Assembly (NCBI GenBank): GCA_024281055.1
Contig: JAMXLF010000012.1
Location: 1-64,000, forward strand
Length of the DNA: 64,000 nt
DNA from: Geobacteraceae bacterium
Lineage (GTDB): Bacteria; Desulfobacterota; Desulfuromonadia; Geobacterales; Geobacteraceae
Reading direction: 5' to 3'
In this document: positions 54,402-62,516 of the stretch, piece after piece
Layout: each line of letters begins with the position of its first letter
Position numbering within the stretch: the first letter of the stretch is position 1
The notes under the pieces: model-generated
The model's database searches: none
Told to the model about the DNA's origin: nothing
The model's input: only the letters and a program-made list of their open reading frames with translations
Made by a program: the position numbers and the translations under genes

Positions 54402-55661
54402 ATGGCAGGCGTGCAGGAAGAGATCGCGCCTCAGGGCGAAAGAATTCTCATCGTCGAAGACAGTCCCACCCAGGCCGCATACCTCTGCTCCATCCTGGAA
54501 AGACAGGGCTACCGGCTGACGGTCGTGGGTAATGGCCGTGAGGCGCTGGCCGCCCTGGATGGGGAAATGCCGGATCTCATCATCAGCGACGTCATCATGC
54601 CGGTGATGGACGGCTACGAGCTGTGCAGCAGGATAAAGGCCGACCCGGGCCGCCGGGAGATTCCCGTCATCCTCCTCACCTCCCTCGCCGAGCCGCAGGA
54701 CGTCATCAGGGGGCTCGAATGCGGAGCCGACAACTTCATCACCAAGCCCTACACCGAGGAGCATCTCCTCTCCCGCATCGAACAGATGCAGCTCGATCCC
54801 GACCGGACGGAGAGCGGCCAGACGCACCCGGGCCTGGAGATCCTTTTTGCAGGAAAGAAATTTGCCATAACCGCCGGCCGCCGGCAGATCCTCAATCTCC
54901 TCCTCTCCACCTACGAAGCGGCAATCCAGAAAAACCAGGAGCTGAGAAGGGCGCAGGACGAGTTGAACGAGCTCAACGCCCGGCTGGCGGCGACGAACCA
55001 GGAGCTGGAGGCCTTCAGCTACACGGTCTCCCACGATCTTCGCGCCCCGCTTACCGGCATAACCGGCTACAGCGAGGTATTGCTGGCGCTGGGCGCAGAA
55101 AAGCTCGACGAACAATCTACGAATTACGTCCGGCACATTTTCAGGGCAGCCCAGCGCATGGACCACCTCATCAATACCCTCCTCGAATTCTCCCGCCTGA
55201 CGCGCACCGAGCCGAACCGCGAAGAGGTCGACCTCAGCCGGCTGGCGCAAAAGATAGCCGTAGAGCTCAAGTTGAATGAGCCCGGCCGCCGGGTGCAGTT
55301 CGTCGTCGCCGGCGGAATCACGGCCAACGGTGACGCACGGCTCCTCCGGGTTATCATGGAGAACCTCCTCGGCAATGCCTGGAAGTATACCGGTAAACGG
55401 GAAGAGGCGCGGATCGAGTTCGGAGCGACTGAATCCGGGGGCACCCCGGTCTTTTTCGTCCGCGACAACGGGGCGGGCTTTGACAGGGCCGGCGCGGACA
55501 GGCTTTTCACCCCGTTCCAGCGGCTCCACGACAGTGAAGAGTTCGAAGGCCACGGCATCGGCCTCGCCACGGTGCAGCGGATCATCCAGCGCCACGGCGG
55601 CCGGGTGTGGGCCGAAGGTGAACCGGACCGGGGAGCGACCTTCTATTTCACCCTTTCATGA
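54402..55661 (+). CDS. Receiver-histidine kinase
   Basis: 419 residues. Receiver (about 12-130) with VEDS, Asp 63 in LIISDVIMPVMDG and ITKPYTEEH; helical linker; FSYTVSHDLRAPLTG with His 211; NLLGNAWKYT, DNGAGFD and GHGIGLA. Same design and high similarity to the kinase at the end of the che cluster (40648), but with only one heptad unit in the linker and without the Cys residues in the dimerisation helices. It lies between the two GGDEF-EAL genes, so it may control or be controlled by them; both carry receivers. Confidence 0.9.
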   Translation: MAGVQEEIAPQGERILIVEDSPTQAAYLCSILERQGYRLTVVGNGREALAALDGEMPDLIISDVIMPVMDGYELCSRIKADPGRREIPVILLTSLAEPQDVIRGLECGADNFITKPYTEEHLLSRIEQMQLDPDRTESGQTHPGLEILFAGKKFAITAGRRQILNLLLSTYEAAIQKNQELRRAQDELNELNARLAATNQELEAFSYTVSHDLRAPLTGITGYSEVLLALGAEKLDEQSTNYVRHIFRAAQRMDHLINTLLEFSRLTRTEPNREEVDLSRLAQKIAVELKLNEPGRRVQFVVAGGITANGDARLLRVIMENLLGNAWKYTGKREEARIEFGATESGGTPVFFVRDNGAGFDRAGADRLFTPFQRLHDSEEFEGHGIGLATVQRIIQRHGGRVWAEGEPDRGATFYFTLS

Positions 55662-55876
55662 CCGCAGAGCAGGCAGTATTCCTTTCCCGCGACCTCGCCT
55701 CTTTCAGGTATCACTCCATAACCTCCCTTGAAATAAGCGGTTTCACGAAGGTATTCACCCTTCTGTTTCTTTCAATTCTCCCTCTCGATTGAATCCTTTC
55801 CGTAATGAAGTAAACTTATTAAACCGGCTTGTACGGCGAACTAATTTATCGACGTTCAGCGCACACGAGGTCACGC

Positions 55877-57970
55877 ATGGATAGTGCCGCCGGCACCGCC
55901 GCCGGACCGATCATCCTCTACGCCGAAGACGATGAGGCCACCAGGCGCGTGGTGACCCTGATGATCGGCAAAAGATTCCCCGAGGCGACCCTGATCCTCG
56001 CGCAGAACGGCCAGGAAGGCCTGGAGCTGTTCAAGGTCCACCGTCCCGAGATCGTACTGACCGACATCCGCATGCCGGTCATGGACGGCATCCAGATGGC
56101 CAGACACATCAAGGCCCTCAACCGGCACGCCCGCGTCATCGTCCTCACGGCAACGAGCGACACCGGCTCCATCCTCGATGCCATCGACATCGGCATCGAC
56201 CATTACGTGCTGAAGCCGATCAACAAGGGGAAGCTGATGACGGCGATCGAGCACTGCATCGCCGGCGTCGGTCAGGAGCGGCAGCTCCGGGCGCAGGAGC
56301 GCTTCATCCGCAAGCTCTCCCGCGCCGTCGAGCAGAGCCCGGTCGCCATCATGATCACCGACCCCGTGGGGACGATCGACTACATCAATCCCGCCTTCTC
56401 CCAGCTGACGGGATACAGCCGCGAGGACATGGCGGGACAGAGCGCCGCAATCCTGAAATCGGGCGAAACACCCGCCGAGGAGTACCGGCGGCTCTGGGAG
56501 ACCATCAGGGCGGGGGGGGAGTGGCGGGGCGAGCTCCACAACCGGAAAAAGAGCAGCGAGCTCTACTGGGCCTCCGCGGCAATCTCTCCGATCACCGACG
56601 GAGAAGGGCGGATCACCCATTTCCTCAGCTTCCAGGAGGACATCAGTGAACGGAAACTGGCGGCGGAAACCATCCGGCAGATGGCCTACTATGATTCCCT
56701 GACCGGCCTGCCAAACCGCCAGCTATTCAGCGAGCTCCTCCACCGGGCGCTGGCCCAGGCCCGCCGCGACCACCGGCCGCTCGCCATTCTCTTCCTCGAC
56801 CTCGACCGCTTCAAGACCATCAACGACACCCTCGGTCACGCCGTCGGCGACCAGCTCCTGCAGGCGGCGGCAAAGCGGCTGCGGGAGTGCTGCCGGCGCG
56901 AAGGGGACACGGTGGCCCGGCGGGGTGGCGACGAGTTCATCATCCTGCTCCCCGCCCTCGACGAGGTCCAGGAAGCGGTCAGGGTGGCCCAGAAGATCAT
57001 CGATGCCTTCGCCCGGGGGTTCACCCTCCCCAAGCACCGGCTGTCCGCCACCACCTGCGTCGGCATCAGCATTTTTCCCTTCGATGGCAACGATGCGGAT
57101 ACCCTCGTCAGGAAGGCCGACATGGCCATGTACCGGGCCAAGGAAGAGGGCCGCAACCGCTACCACCTCTACACCGCCGCCATGGATGCCCAGGCCGTGG
57201 AGCGCTTCACGCTGGAGAACGGCCTGCGCCAGGCGCTGGAGCGAAACGAGTTCTTCCTCCACTACCAGCCCAAGATGAGCATCAAAACGGGACGCATCGT
57301 CTCCGTGGAGGCCCTGGCGCGCTGGCGCCACCCGGAGTACGGCATCGTCCCTCCGACCCAGTTCATCCCCCTCGCCGAGGAGACCGGGCTGATCGTTCCC
57401 CTGGGCGAATGGGTGCTGCGCCATGCCTGCGCCCAGAACAAGGCCTGGCAGGAGGCGGGCTACCCCCCGATGCGCATCGCCGTCAACTTTTCGCCCCGCC
57501 AGTTCCTGCAGCTCAACCTGGCGGAGATGGTGGAAAAGGTCCTGCACGAAACGGGGCTCGCCCCCAACTGGCTGGAGCTGGACGTGACGGAAAACCTCCT
57601 GCTCCACAACGAGGAGCACACCATCGCCACGCTCCAGCGGCTCTCCGCGCTGGGGGTCCACATTTCCATCGACATCTTCGGCCCCGGTCCGTCAATATTC
57701 GACTCAATCCGGAAGTTTCCCGTGGACACGCTCAAGATCGACCGCTCGTACGTGAGCGCCATCGACTCCAACCGCAACGAGGCGGCACTCGCCACGGCGG
57801 TCATCGACATGGCCAAGGCCCTGGAGCTGAACGTGGTGGCGCAGGGGGTCGAGACGGAGGAGCAGCTGAAGCTCCTCGAATCCATCAACTGCCCGGAAGG
57901 GCAGGGCTACTTCTTCAGCCGGCCGCTCCCCCCGGAAGAGCTCACCCGCCTCCTGGACAGCCTCGCGTAG
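55877..57970 (+). CDS. Receiver-PAS-GGDEF-EAL protein with a degenerate EAL domain
   Basis: 697 residues from the ATG at 55877, which matches the start of the paralogue at 52468; the frame is open to TTG 55829. Receiver (about 12-130, Asp 63 in IVLTDIRMPVMDG), PAS (about 140-260), GGDEF (about 270-435) with RRGGDEF, Asp 352, and an REGD inhibitory site, then EAL (about 450-695) with VEALARW. The DDFGTGYSSL loop of active enzymes reads DIFGPGPSIF here (599-608), so the second Asp and the loop that supports metal binding are lost. Predicted: a working cyclase with a non-catalytic, perhaps c-di-GMP-sensing, EAL. It converges on prpD with five bases between stop codons. Confidence 0.9.
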   Translation: MDSAAGTAAGPIILYAEDDEATRRVVTLMIGKRFPEATLILAQNGQEGLELFKVHRPEIVLTDIRMPVMDGIQMARHIKALNRHARVIVLTATSDTGSILDAIDIGIDHYVLKPINKGKLMTAIEHCIAGVGQERQLRAQERFIRKLSRAVEQSPVAIMITDPVGTIDYINPAFSQLTGYSREDMAGQSAAILKSGETPAEEYRRLWETIRAGGEWRGELHNRKKSSELYWASAAISPITDGEGRITHFLSFQEDISERKLAAETIRQMAYYDSLTGLPNRQLFSELLHRALAQARRDHRPLAILFLDLDRFKTINDTLGHAVGDQLLQAAAKRLRECCRREGDTVARRGGDEFIILLPALDEVQEAVRVAQKIIDAFARGFTLPKHRLSATTCVGISIFPFDGNDADTLVRKADMAMYRAKEEGRNRYHLYTAAMDAQAVERFTLENGLRQALERNEFFLHYQPKMSIKTGRIVSVEALARWRHPEYGIVPPTQFIPLAEETGLIVPLGEWVLRHACAQNKAWQEAGYPPMRIAVNFSPRQFLQLNLAEMVEKVLHETGLAPNWLELDVTENLLLHNEEHTIATLQRLSALGVHISIDIFGPGPSIFDSIRKFPVDTLKIDRSYVSAIDSNRNEAALATAVIDMAKALELNVVAQGVETEEQLKLLESINCPEGQGYFFSRPLPPEELTRLLDSLA

Positions 57971-57975
57971 CTCCC

Positions 57976-59421
57976 TCAAACCACCAGCAGCTCCATGAAC
58001 TCGTCGACCGGCACGGACTCCAGCCGCTGCCGGTCGAGGCAGAGCGCCAGGACCTCCTCCACCCGCCGCGCAGTGAGGCAGCTGGCGAGGTTTTCCCGGC
58101 ACTTGGCCACGAGGAGCGGGATCCCCTCCTCCCGCCGCCGACGGTGGCCGAGGGGATACTCCACCTCCACCCGTTCCGTCGCGCTCCCGTCCGCGAAGAA
58201 GACCTGCACCGCATTGGCAATGGAACGCTTCTCCGGGTCGAGATAGTCCCGCGAGTAGCACGGCTCCTCCACCACCTCCATCTTCTCCCGGAGCCGGTCG
58301 ATGCGCGGGTCGGCCGCCACGGCGTCCCCGTAGTGGTCGGCGTTCAGCTCGCCGAAGATGAGTCCGATCGCCGTCATGTACTGGAGGCAATGGTCCCGGT
58401 CGGCCGGGTTGTAAAGGGGACCGGTCTTGCTGATGATGCGCACCGCCGATTCCTGGGTGGTGATGACCACCCGGCTGATCCGGTCGAGACGCTCCCGCAC
58501 CTGGCCGTGGAGCCGGAACGCGCACTCCACCGCGGTCTGGGCGTGAAACTCGGCGGGAAAGGCGACCTTGAACAGGACGTTCTCCATCACGTAGGAGCCG
58601 TAGGGGCGCTGGAAACGGAACCGCTCCCCGCGGAACGTGGCGTCGTAGAACCCCCACTGCTTTGCCGTGAGGGCGGAGGGATATCCCGGCTCCCCGGCCA
58701 TGGCCAGGAGAGCCAGCCGCACCCCGCGGCTGGTGGCATCGCCGGCGGCCCACGACTTGCGGCTCCCGGTGTTCGGGGCATGGCGGTAGGTGCGCAGGCT
58801 CTGGCCGTCCACCCATACGTGCGAGATGGCGGTGACGACCTCCTCCCTGCCGCCGCCGAGGAGCGCCGTCGCCACCGCCGCGGTGGCGAGCTTCACGAGG
58901 ACCACGTGGTCGAGCCCCACCCGGTTGAAGGCGTTCTCCAGGGCCATCACCCCCTGGATCTCGTGGGCCTTCACCATGGCGGTCAGGACGTCGCCCATGG
59001 TGAGGGAGGCCTTCCCGGCCGCCGTATTGCGCCTGCTCACGTAGTCGGCCACCGCGAGTATCCCCCCCAGGTTGTCGGAGGGATGCCCCCACTCGGCAGC
59101 GAGCCAGGTGTCGTTGAAATCGAGCCAGCGGATGAGGGTGCCGATGTCGAATGCCCCTTTGACCGGGTCGAGCTCGAAACGGGTGCCGGGGACCCGCACC
59201 GCGTCCGGGACGATAGTCCCGGGTACGACGGGCCCGAGGAGCTTCGCGCACTCCGGGTAGCGCAGCGCCAGGAGCGCGCAGCCGAGGGCGTCCATGAGGC
59301 TGTAGCGGGCGGTGTCGTATGCCGCGTCGCTGGCGATTTGATAGCCGAGCACATAGTCGGCGATGTCCCGCATCTCCCGGTCAAACTCGGGGCGGATGTT
59401 CAGGTCGGCCTGGGTGGACAT
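57976..59421 (-). CDS. prpD: 2-methylcitrate dehydratase (MmgE/PrpD family)
   Basis: 481 residues from the ATG at 59421 (AAGGAGGA upstream; an in-frame ATG at 59463 adds residues outside the family). It begins [20 protein letters not shown] and shows PrpD features along its length ([55 protein letters not shown]). It dehydrates 2-methylcitrate to 2-methylaconitate in the cytosol, the step between PrpC and PrpB. Third gene of the operon; 213 bases separate it from prpC and hold a palindromic repeat. Confidence 0.92.
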   Translation of the reverse strand: MSTQADLNIRPEFDREMRDIADYVLGYQIASDAAYDTARYSLMDALGCALLALRYPECAKLLGPVVPGTIVPDAVRVPGTRFELDPVKGAFDIGTLIRWLDFNDTWLAAEWGHPSDNLGGILAVADYVSRRNTAAGKASLTMGDVLTAMVKAHEIQGVMALENAFNRVGLDHVVLVKLATAAVATALLGGGREEVVTAISHVWVDGQSLRTYRHAPNTGSRKSWAAGDATSRGVRLALLAMAGEPGYPSALTAKQWGFYDATFRGERFRFQRPYGSYVMENVLFKVAFPAEFHAQTAVECAFRLHGQVRERLDRISRVVITTQESAVRIISKTGPLYNPADRDHCLQYMTAIGLIFGELNADHYGDAVAADPRIDRLREKMEVVEEPCYSRDYLDPEKRSIANAVQVFFADGSATERVEVEYPLGHRRRREEGIPLLVAKCRENLASCLTARRVEEVLALCLDRQRLESVPVDEFMELLVV

Positions 59422-59483
59422 GGGTCCTCCTTCGTCGGAAAAATTCGAAGCACCAAATTCCAAATCTCAACTCCCGATACTCT

Positions 59484-59588
59484 CCCTCCCCCTTGATGGG
59501 GGAGGGTCGGGGTGGGGGTGGAAAAGAGGCGAAAATTCAGCATTGCCAGTTCACCCTCCCCCTCGCCCCCTCCCATCAAGGGAGGGGG
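59484..59588. repeat. Large GC-rich inverted repeat between prpC and prpD, family B
   Basis: CCCTCCCCC-TTGAT-GGGGGAGGG at 59484-59506 and CCCCCTCCC-ATCAA-GGGAGGGGG at 59566-59588; the whole element is also an inverted repeat of itself. It may act as an mRNA stability or attenuation structure within the operon. Confidence 0.7.
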
Positions 59589-59634
59589 AACTTTTTCTCA
59601 AGAGACTCCGAGTCTGGATTTTGTGAGTGGTGAT

Positions 59635-60756
59635 TTACCGCTCCCCGACCGGCACGTATTTCCGCGGCGCCGGGCCGGTGTAGACGGCGACCGGCCGGAA
59701 GATGCGGTTGGCGGCGCGCTGCTCGATGATGTGCGCCGACCAGCCGGCGATCCGGGCAAAGACGAAGACCGGCGTGAACATGGCGGTCGGGATGCCGCAG
59801 AGATGGTAGGCCGAGGCACTGTAGAAGTCGAGGTTGGGGTAGAGCCCCTTCTCTCGGCGGATCACCTCCTCGATCCGCTCCGAGACCCGGTAGAGGGTGA
59901 GATCGCCCGCCGCCTCGGCGAGTCGGCGCGACCACCCCTGGATGATGGGGGAGCGCGGGTCGGGGACGGTCTTGTAGACCCGGTGGCCGAACCCCATGAT
60001 CTTCTCCTTCCGGGCCAGCATCCCCCGGATCCCCTCCTCCGCCTCATCGGGGGAGGCGAAGCGGCCGATGAGCTTCATCGCCTCCTCGTTGGCACCACCG
60101 TGCAGCGGCCCGCGCAGGGTGCCGATGGCGGAGGTGACCGCCGCGTAGAAGTCGGAGAGGGTGGAGGCGGTGACCCGCGCGGAGAAGGTGGAGGCGTTGA
60201 ACTCGTGCTCGGCATAGAGGATGAGGGAGACATCCACCGCCCGCCGCGTGAGCTCTTCGGGAGCCGAGCCGTGGAGGAGGCGGAGGAAGTGGCCGGCCTG
60301 GCTCTCGTCGTCCGTCTCCGTCACGATGCGCCGGCCGGCAGCATGGAAATGGTGCCAGTAAAGGAGCATGCCGGGAAAGGCAGCGAGAAGCCGGTCCGCC
60401 ACCTGGTTCGCCCCGTGCTCCGCCATTTCCGGCTCCAGGGCTCCCAGGGCCGAACAGCCGGTGCGGAGCACGTCCATGGGATGGGCCTTCGCCGGCAGCT
60501 GCTCCAGCACCGTCTTCAACCCGTCGGGCAGGCCCCGGAGCGCGGCGAGCCGCTTGCGGTAACGGGCCAGCTCGCTCGCATCAGGGAGCGTGCCGTGGAT
60601 CAGGAGATACGCCACTTCCTCGAAGGTGGCCTGCTCCGCCAGCTCGCCGATGGCGTAGCCGCGGTAGGTGAGTCCGAGATTCTCCTTCCCCACCGTGCTG
60701 ATCGCCGTCTCGCCGGCGACGATCCCTTCCAGACCGGGACTGTAGGATGCGTTCAT
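59635..60756 (-). CDS. prpC: 2-methylcitrate synthase (citrate synthase family)
   Basis: 373 residues, the length of 2-methylcitrate synthases. It opens SPGLEGIVAGETAISTVG and has the family catalytic signatures GPLHGGANEEAM (His) and GFGHRVYKTVPDPRS (His), with LYAEHEFNASTF and IIEQRAANRIFRP. It condenses propionyl-CoA with oxaloacetate. A plain type-II-like citrate synthase is the alternative, but the position between prpB and prpD makes the methylcitrate role much more likely. Confidence 0.92.
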   Translation of the reverse strand: MNASYSPGLEGIVAGETAISTVGKENLGLTYRGYAIGELAEQATFEEVAYLLIHGTLPDASELARYRKRLAALRGLPDGLKTVLEQLPAKAHPMDVLRTGCSALGALEPEMAEHGANQVADRLLAAFPGMLLYWHHFHAAGRRIVTETDDESQAGHFLRLLHGSAPEELTRRAVDVSLILYAEHEFNASTFSARVTASTLSDFYAAVTSAIGTLRGPLHGGANEEAMKLIGRFASPDEAEEGIRGMLARKEKIMGFGHRVYKTVPDPRSPIIQGWSRRLAEAAGDLTLYRVSERIEEVIRREKGLYPNLDFYSASAYHLCGIPTAMFTPVFVFARIAGWSAHIIEQRAANRIFRPVAVYTGPAPRKYVPVGER

Positions 60757-60782
60757 GGTTGTTCCTCCTTTTCGTCAGAGCC

Positions 60783-60868
60783 GATTCGCCCCCTCCCTGG
60801 CCCTCCCCCGCTGGGGGAGGGAACTATCTCCTCCCCCCAGCGGGGGGAGGTTGGGAGGGGGGCGGATC
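60783..60868. repeat. GC-rich palindromic repeat overlapping the prpB 3' end, family B
   Basis: Two hairpins, CCCTCCCCC-GCT-GGGGGAGGG (60801-60821) and CCTCCCCCC-AGC-GGGGGGAGG (60830-60850), within outer arms CCCCCTCCC/GGGAGGGGG. The minus-strand prpB frame runs into it, so the last 14 or so residues of the protein ([14 protein letters not shown]) are repeat-encoded. Confidence 0.7.
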
Positions 60869-61753
60869 TGTCTTTTCACTCCCGAACAGCTCGTCCAGCT
60901 TCCGCTCAAAGGCATGGTAGCCGAGGATGTCGTAGAGCTCGGCACGGGTCTGCATCTGTTCCACGACCCCGGCCTGCGTTCCCTCCTCCCGGATCGCCCG
61001 GTAGACCCGTTGCGCCGCGGCGGCCATGGCCCGGAAAGCGGAGAGGGGGTAGAGGACGAGGCTCACTCCCGCCTCACCCAGCTCCTCACGGGTAAAGAGG
61101 GGGGTGACCCCGAATTCGGTCATATTGGCGAGGACCGGGATACCGACCGTCCCGGCGAAACGCCGGTAGGCGGCAAGCTCGGTCAGCGCCTCGGGAAAAA
61201 GCATGTCGGCCCCCGCCTCCCGGTAGCGGCAGGCCCTCTCCACGGCAGCATCGAGCCCCTCGACCGCAACGGCATCGGTACGGGCCATGATGACGAACGC
61301 CGGATCGGTCCGGGCGTCCACCGCCACCTTGATCCGGTCCACCATCTCGGCGGTCGGGACCAGCGCCTTCCCCGGCCGGTGGCCGCACCGCTTGGCCGCC
61401 ACCTGGTCCTCGATATGCACCCCGGCGGCACCGGCCCTGATCATCTCCCGCACCGTCCGGGCGATCATGAAGGCGTGCCCCCAGCCGGTATCGACGTCGA
61501 CCAGAAGCGGCAACCGGCTGGCGCCGGTGATACGCCGGACTTCCTCCACGACATCCGTGAGGGTGGTCATCCCCAGGTCGGGGAGGCCGAAAGAGGCGTT
61601 GGCGACACCGGCCCCCGAGAGGTAGAGAGCGCGGAACCCGGCCCGTTCCGCCAGCATCGCCGCGTAGGCGTTGATCGTCCCCACCACCTGGAGTGGTCGT
61701 TCCTCACCGAGGGCCGCCCGCAGCCTGCCACCCGGTGTAATCTTGCCTTCCAT
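60824..61753 (-). CDS. prpB: 2-methylisocitrate lyase
   Basis: 309 residues. Isocitrate lyase/PEP mutase superfamily: [19 protein letters not shown], the metal-site DVDTGWG, and the catalytic loop KRCGHRPGK. It splits 2-methylisocitrate into pyruvate and succinate. First gene of prpBCD, reading from the promoter at 61833-61862, with AAGGAGG upstream of the ATG. The Pro-rich C-terminal tail is encoded by an intergenic repeat and is absent from the fold of the family. Confidence 0.93.
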   Translation of the reverse strand: MEGKITPGGRLRAALGEERPLQVVGTINAYAAMLAERAGFRALYLSGAGVANASFGLPDLGMTTLTDVVEEVRRITGASRLPLLVDVDTGWGHAFMIARTVREMIRAGAAGVHIEDQVAAKRCGHRPGKALVPTAEMVDRIKVAVDARTDPAFVIMARTDAVAVEGLDAAVERACRYREAGADMLFPEALTELAAYRRFAGTVGIPVLANMTEFGVTPLFTREELGEAGVSLVLYPLSAFRAMAAAAQRVYRAIREEGTQAGVVEQMQTRAELYDILGYHAFERKLDELFGSEKTDPPPSQPPPAGGRR

Positions 61754-61804
61754 CGCCCCCTCCTTTCACACCGTCATGATCGGAATGTATGTCACAACAC
61801 ACGG

Positions 61805-61832
61805 ACAACTGTCTGCAGTCTATATCAGTTGT
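61805..61832. promoter_or_regulatory. Inverted repeat, candidate prp operator
   Basis: ACAACTG, 14 bases, CAGTTGT. It lies immediately downstream of the predicted -10 of the prp promoter (61833-61838), covering the expected transcription start, a typical repressor position. No prp regulator gene is in the window. Confidence 0.4.
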
Positions 61833-61862
61833 ACTATAGCGTATACATATGTCCAGTGCCAA
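61833..61862 (-). promoter_or_regulatory. Sigma-70-type promoter for prpBCD
   Basis: On the minus strand TTGGCA (61862-61857), 18 bases, TATAGT (61838-61833), each one mismatch from consensus, about 80 bases upstream of the prpB ATG. The stretch 61863-62044 holds nothing further that I recognise. Confidence 0.5.
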
Positions 61863-62044
61863 CGGACGACCCGAGGGAAATGTCCGGCCGGTACGGTTTT
61901 TCGGGAATTGAATGTGTTATGAGGAAAGACCGACGGAAGTTGACGGTTTGCTGAACGAGGGAGAGGGGAAATTCTACAACCACCGCGCGCGGCAGTTCAC
62001 GAGGCACGACGGTGACAGGACCGGCGGAAAAGGATACCGAACCG

Positions 62045-62068
62045 AAAAGGAGGGTTACCCCTCCTTTT
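62045..62068 (-). terminator. Rho-independent terminator containing the tatA stop codon
   Basis: AAAAGGAGGG-TTAC-CCCTCCTTTT: perfect 10-base stem, T-run on either strand, so it could work in both directions. The tatA stop codon (62055-62057) is in the loop. Confidence 0.7.
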
Positions 62069-62246
62069 TCGTGTCATTCTCCTGTTTCGGCTTGATCTCG
62101 ATTTCGTCCTTCCCTTCCGATGCCTTTTTGAAGTTCCTGATGCTCTTGCCGAGAGCCCCGCCGATCTCGGGGAGTCTCCCTGCGCCGAACACCACGAGGA
62201 CGATGACTAAGATGACGATCAATTCTGGCATGCCGAATCCGAACAT
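62055..62246 (-). CDS. tatA: Sec-independent translocase protein TatA
   Basis: 63 residues. One N-terminal membrane helix (about 6-22: [17 protein letters not shown]), the [17 protein letters not shown] hinge and amphipathic helix, and a charged tail ([16 protein letters not shown]), all standard for TatA. It forms the pore for folded twin-arginine substrates. GGGAGG is upstream of the ATG. It stands alone; no tatB or tatC is in the window. Confidence 0.95.
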   Translation of the reverse strand: MFGFGMPELIVILVIVLVVFGAGRLPEIGGALGKSIRNFKKASEGKDEIEIKPKQENDTKKEG

Positions 62247-62282
62247 GTACCCTCCCGATTTTGGTATGGCGGAGATTGCATT

Positions 62283-62311
62283 AGTATCGCATTATGAACG
62301 GCAAAAATCAA
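62283..62311 (-). promoter_or_regulatory. Possible promoter for tatA
   Basis: On the minus strand TTGATT (62311-62306), 17 bases, GATACT (62288-62283), about 37 bases before the tatA ATG. Moderate matches to sigma-70 consensus. Confidence 0.35.
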
Positions 62312-62516
62312 GGGTGACGAACACGCCCGGTTCCCCCGGCTGCTCCGGAAACGTCACCTCGCCCTTTCCAGGATTTTTTGTTGTTGCGCCGATGTTTCAC
62401 TAATGACAAGATTCGGTTTTTGTGTTAAAAAATAATTATAGGAATATAATTATAATGGAAAAATATCATTATCATTAAATTTAGTACCTTCAACCATCCC
62501 TTTTCGAGGATCTATT

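Noticed and set aside
56887-59496. Open plus-strand frame of 869 codons spanning the GGDEF-EAL end and prpD
   Set aside because: It crosses two well-defined genes in different frames and strands and has no protein-like features.
61912-62403. Plus-strand open frame of 163 codons across tatA
   Set aside because: It is antisense to tatA over its middle part and runs through the terminator hairpin; no domain and no convincing ribosome binding site.
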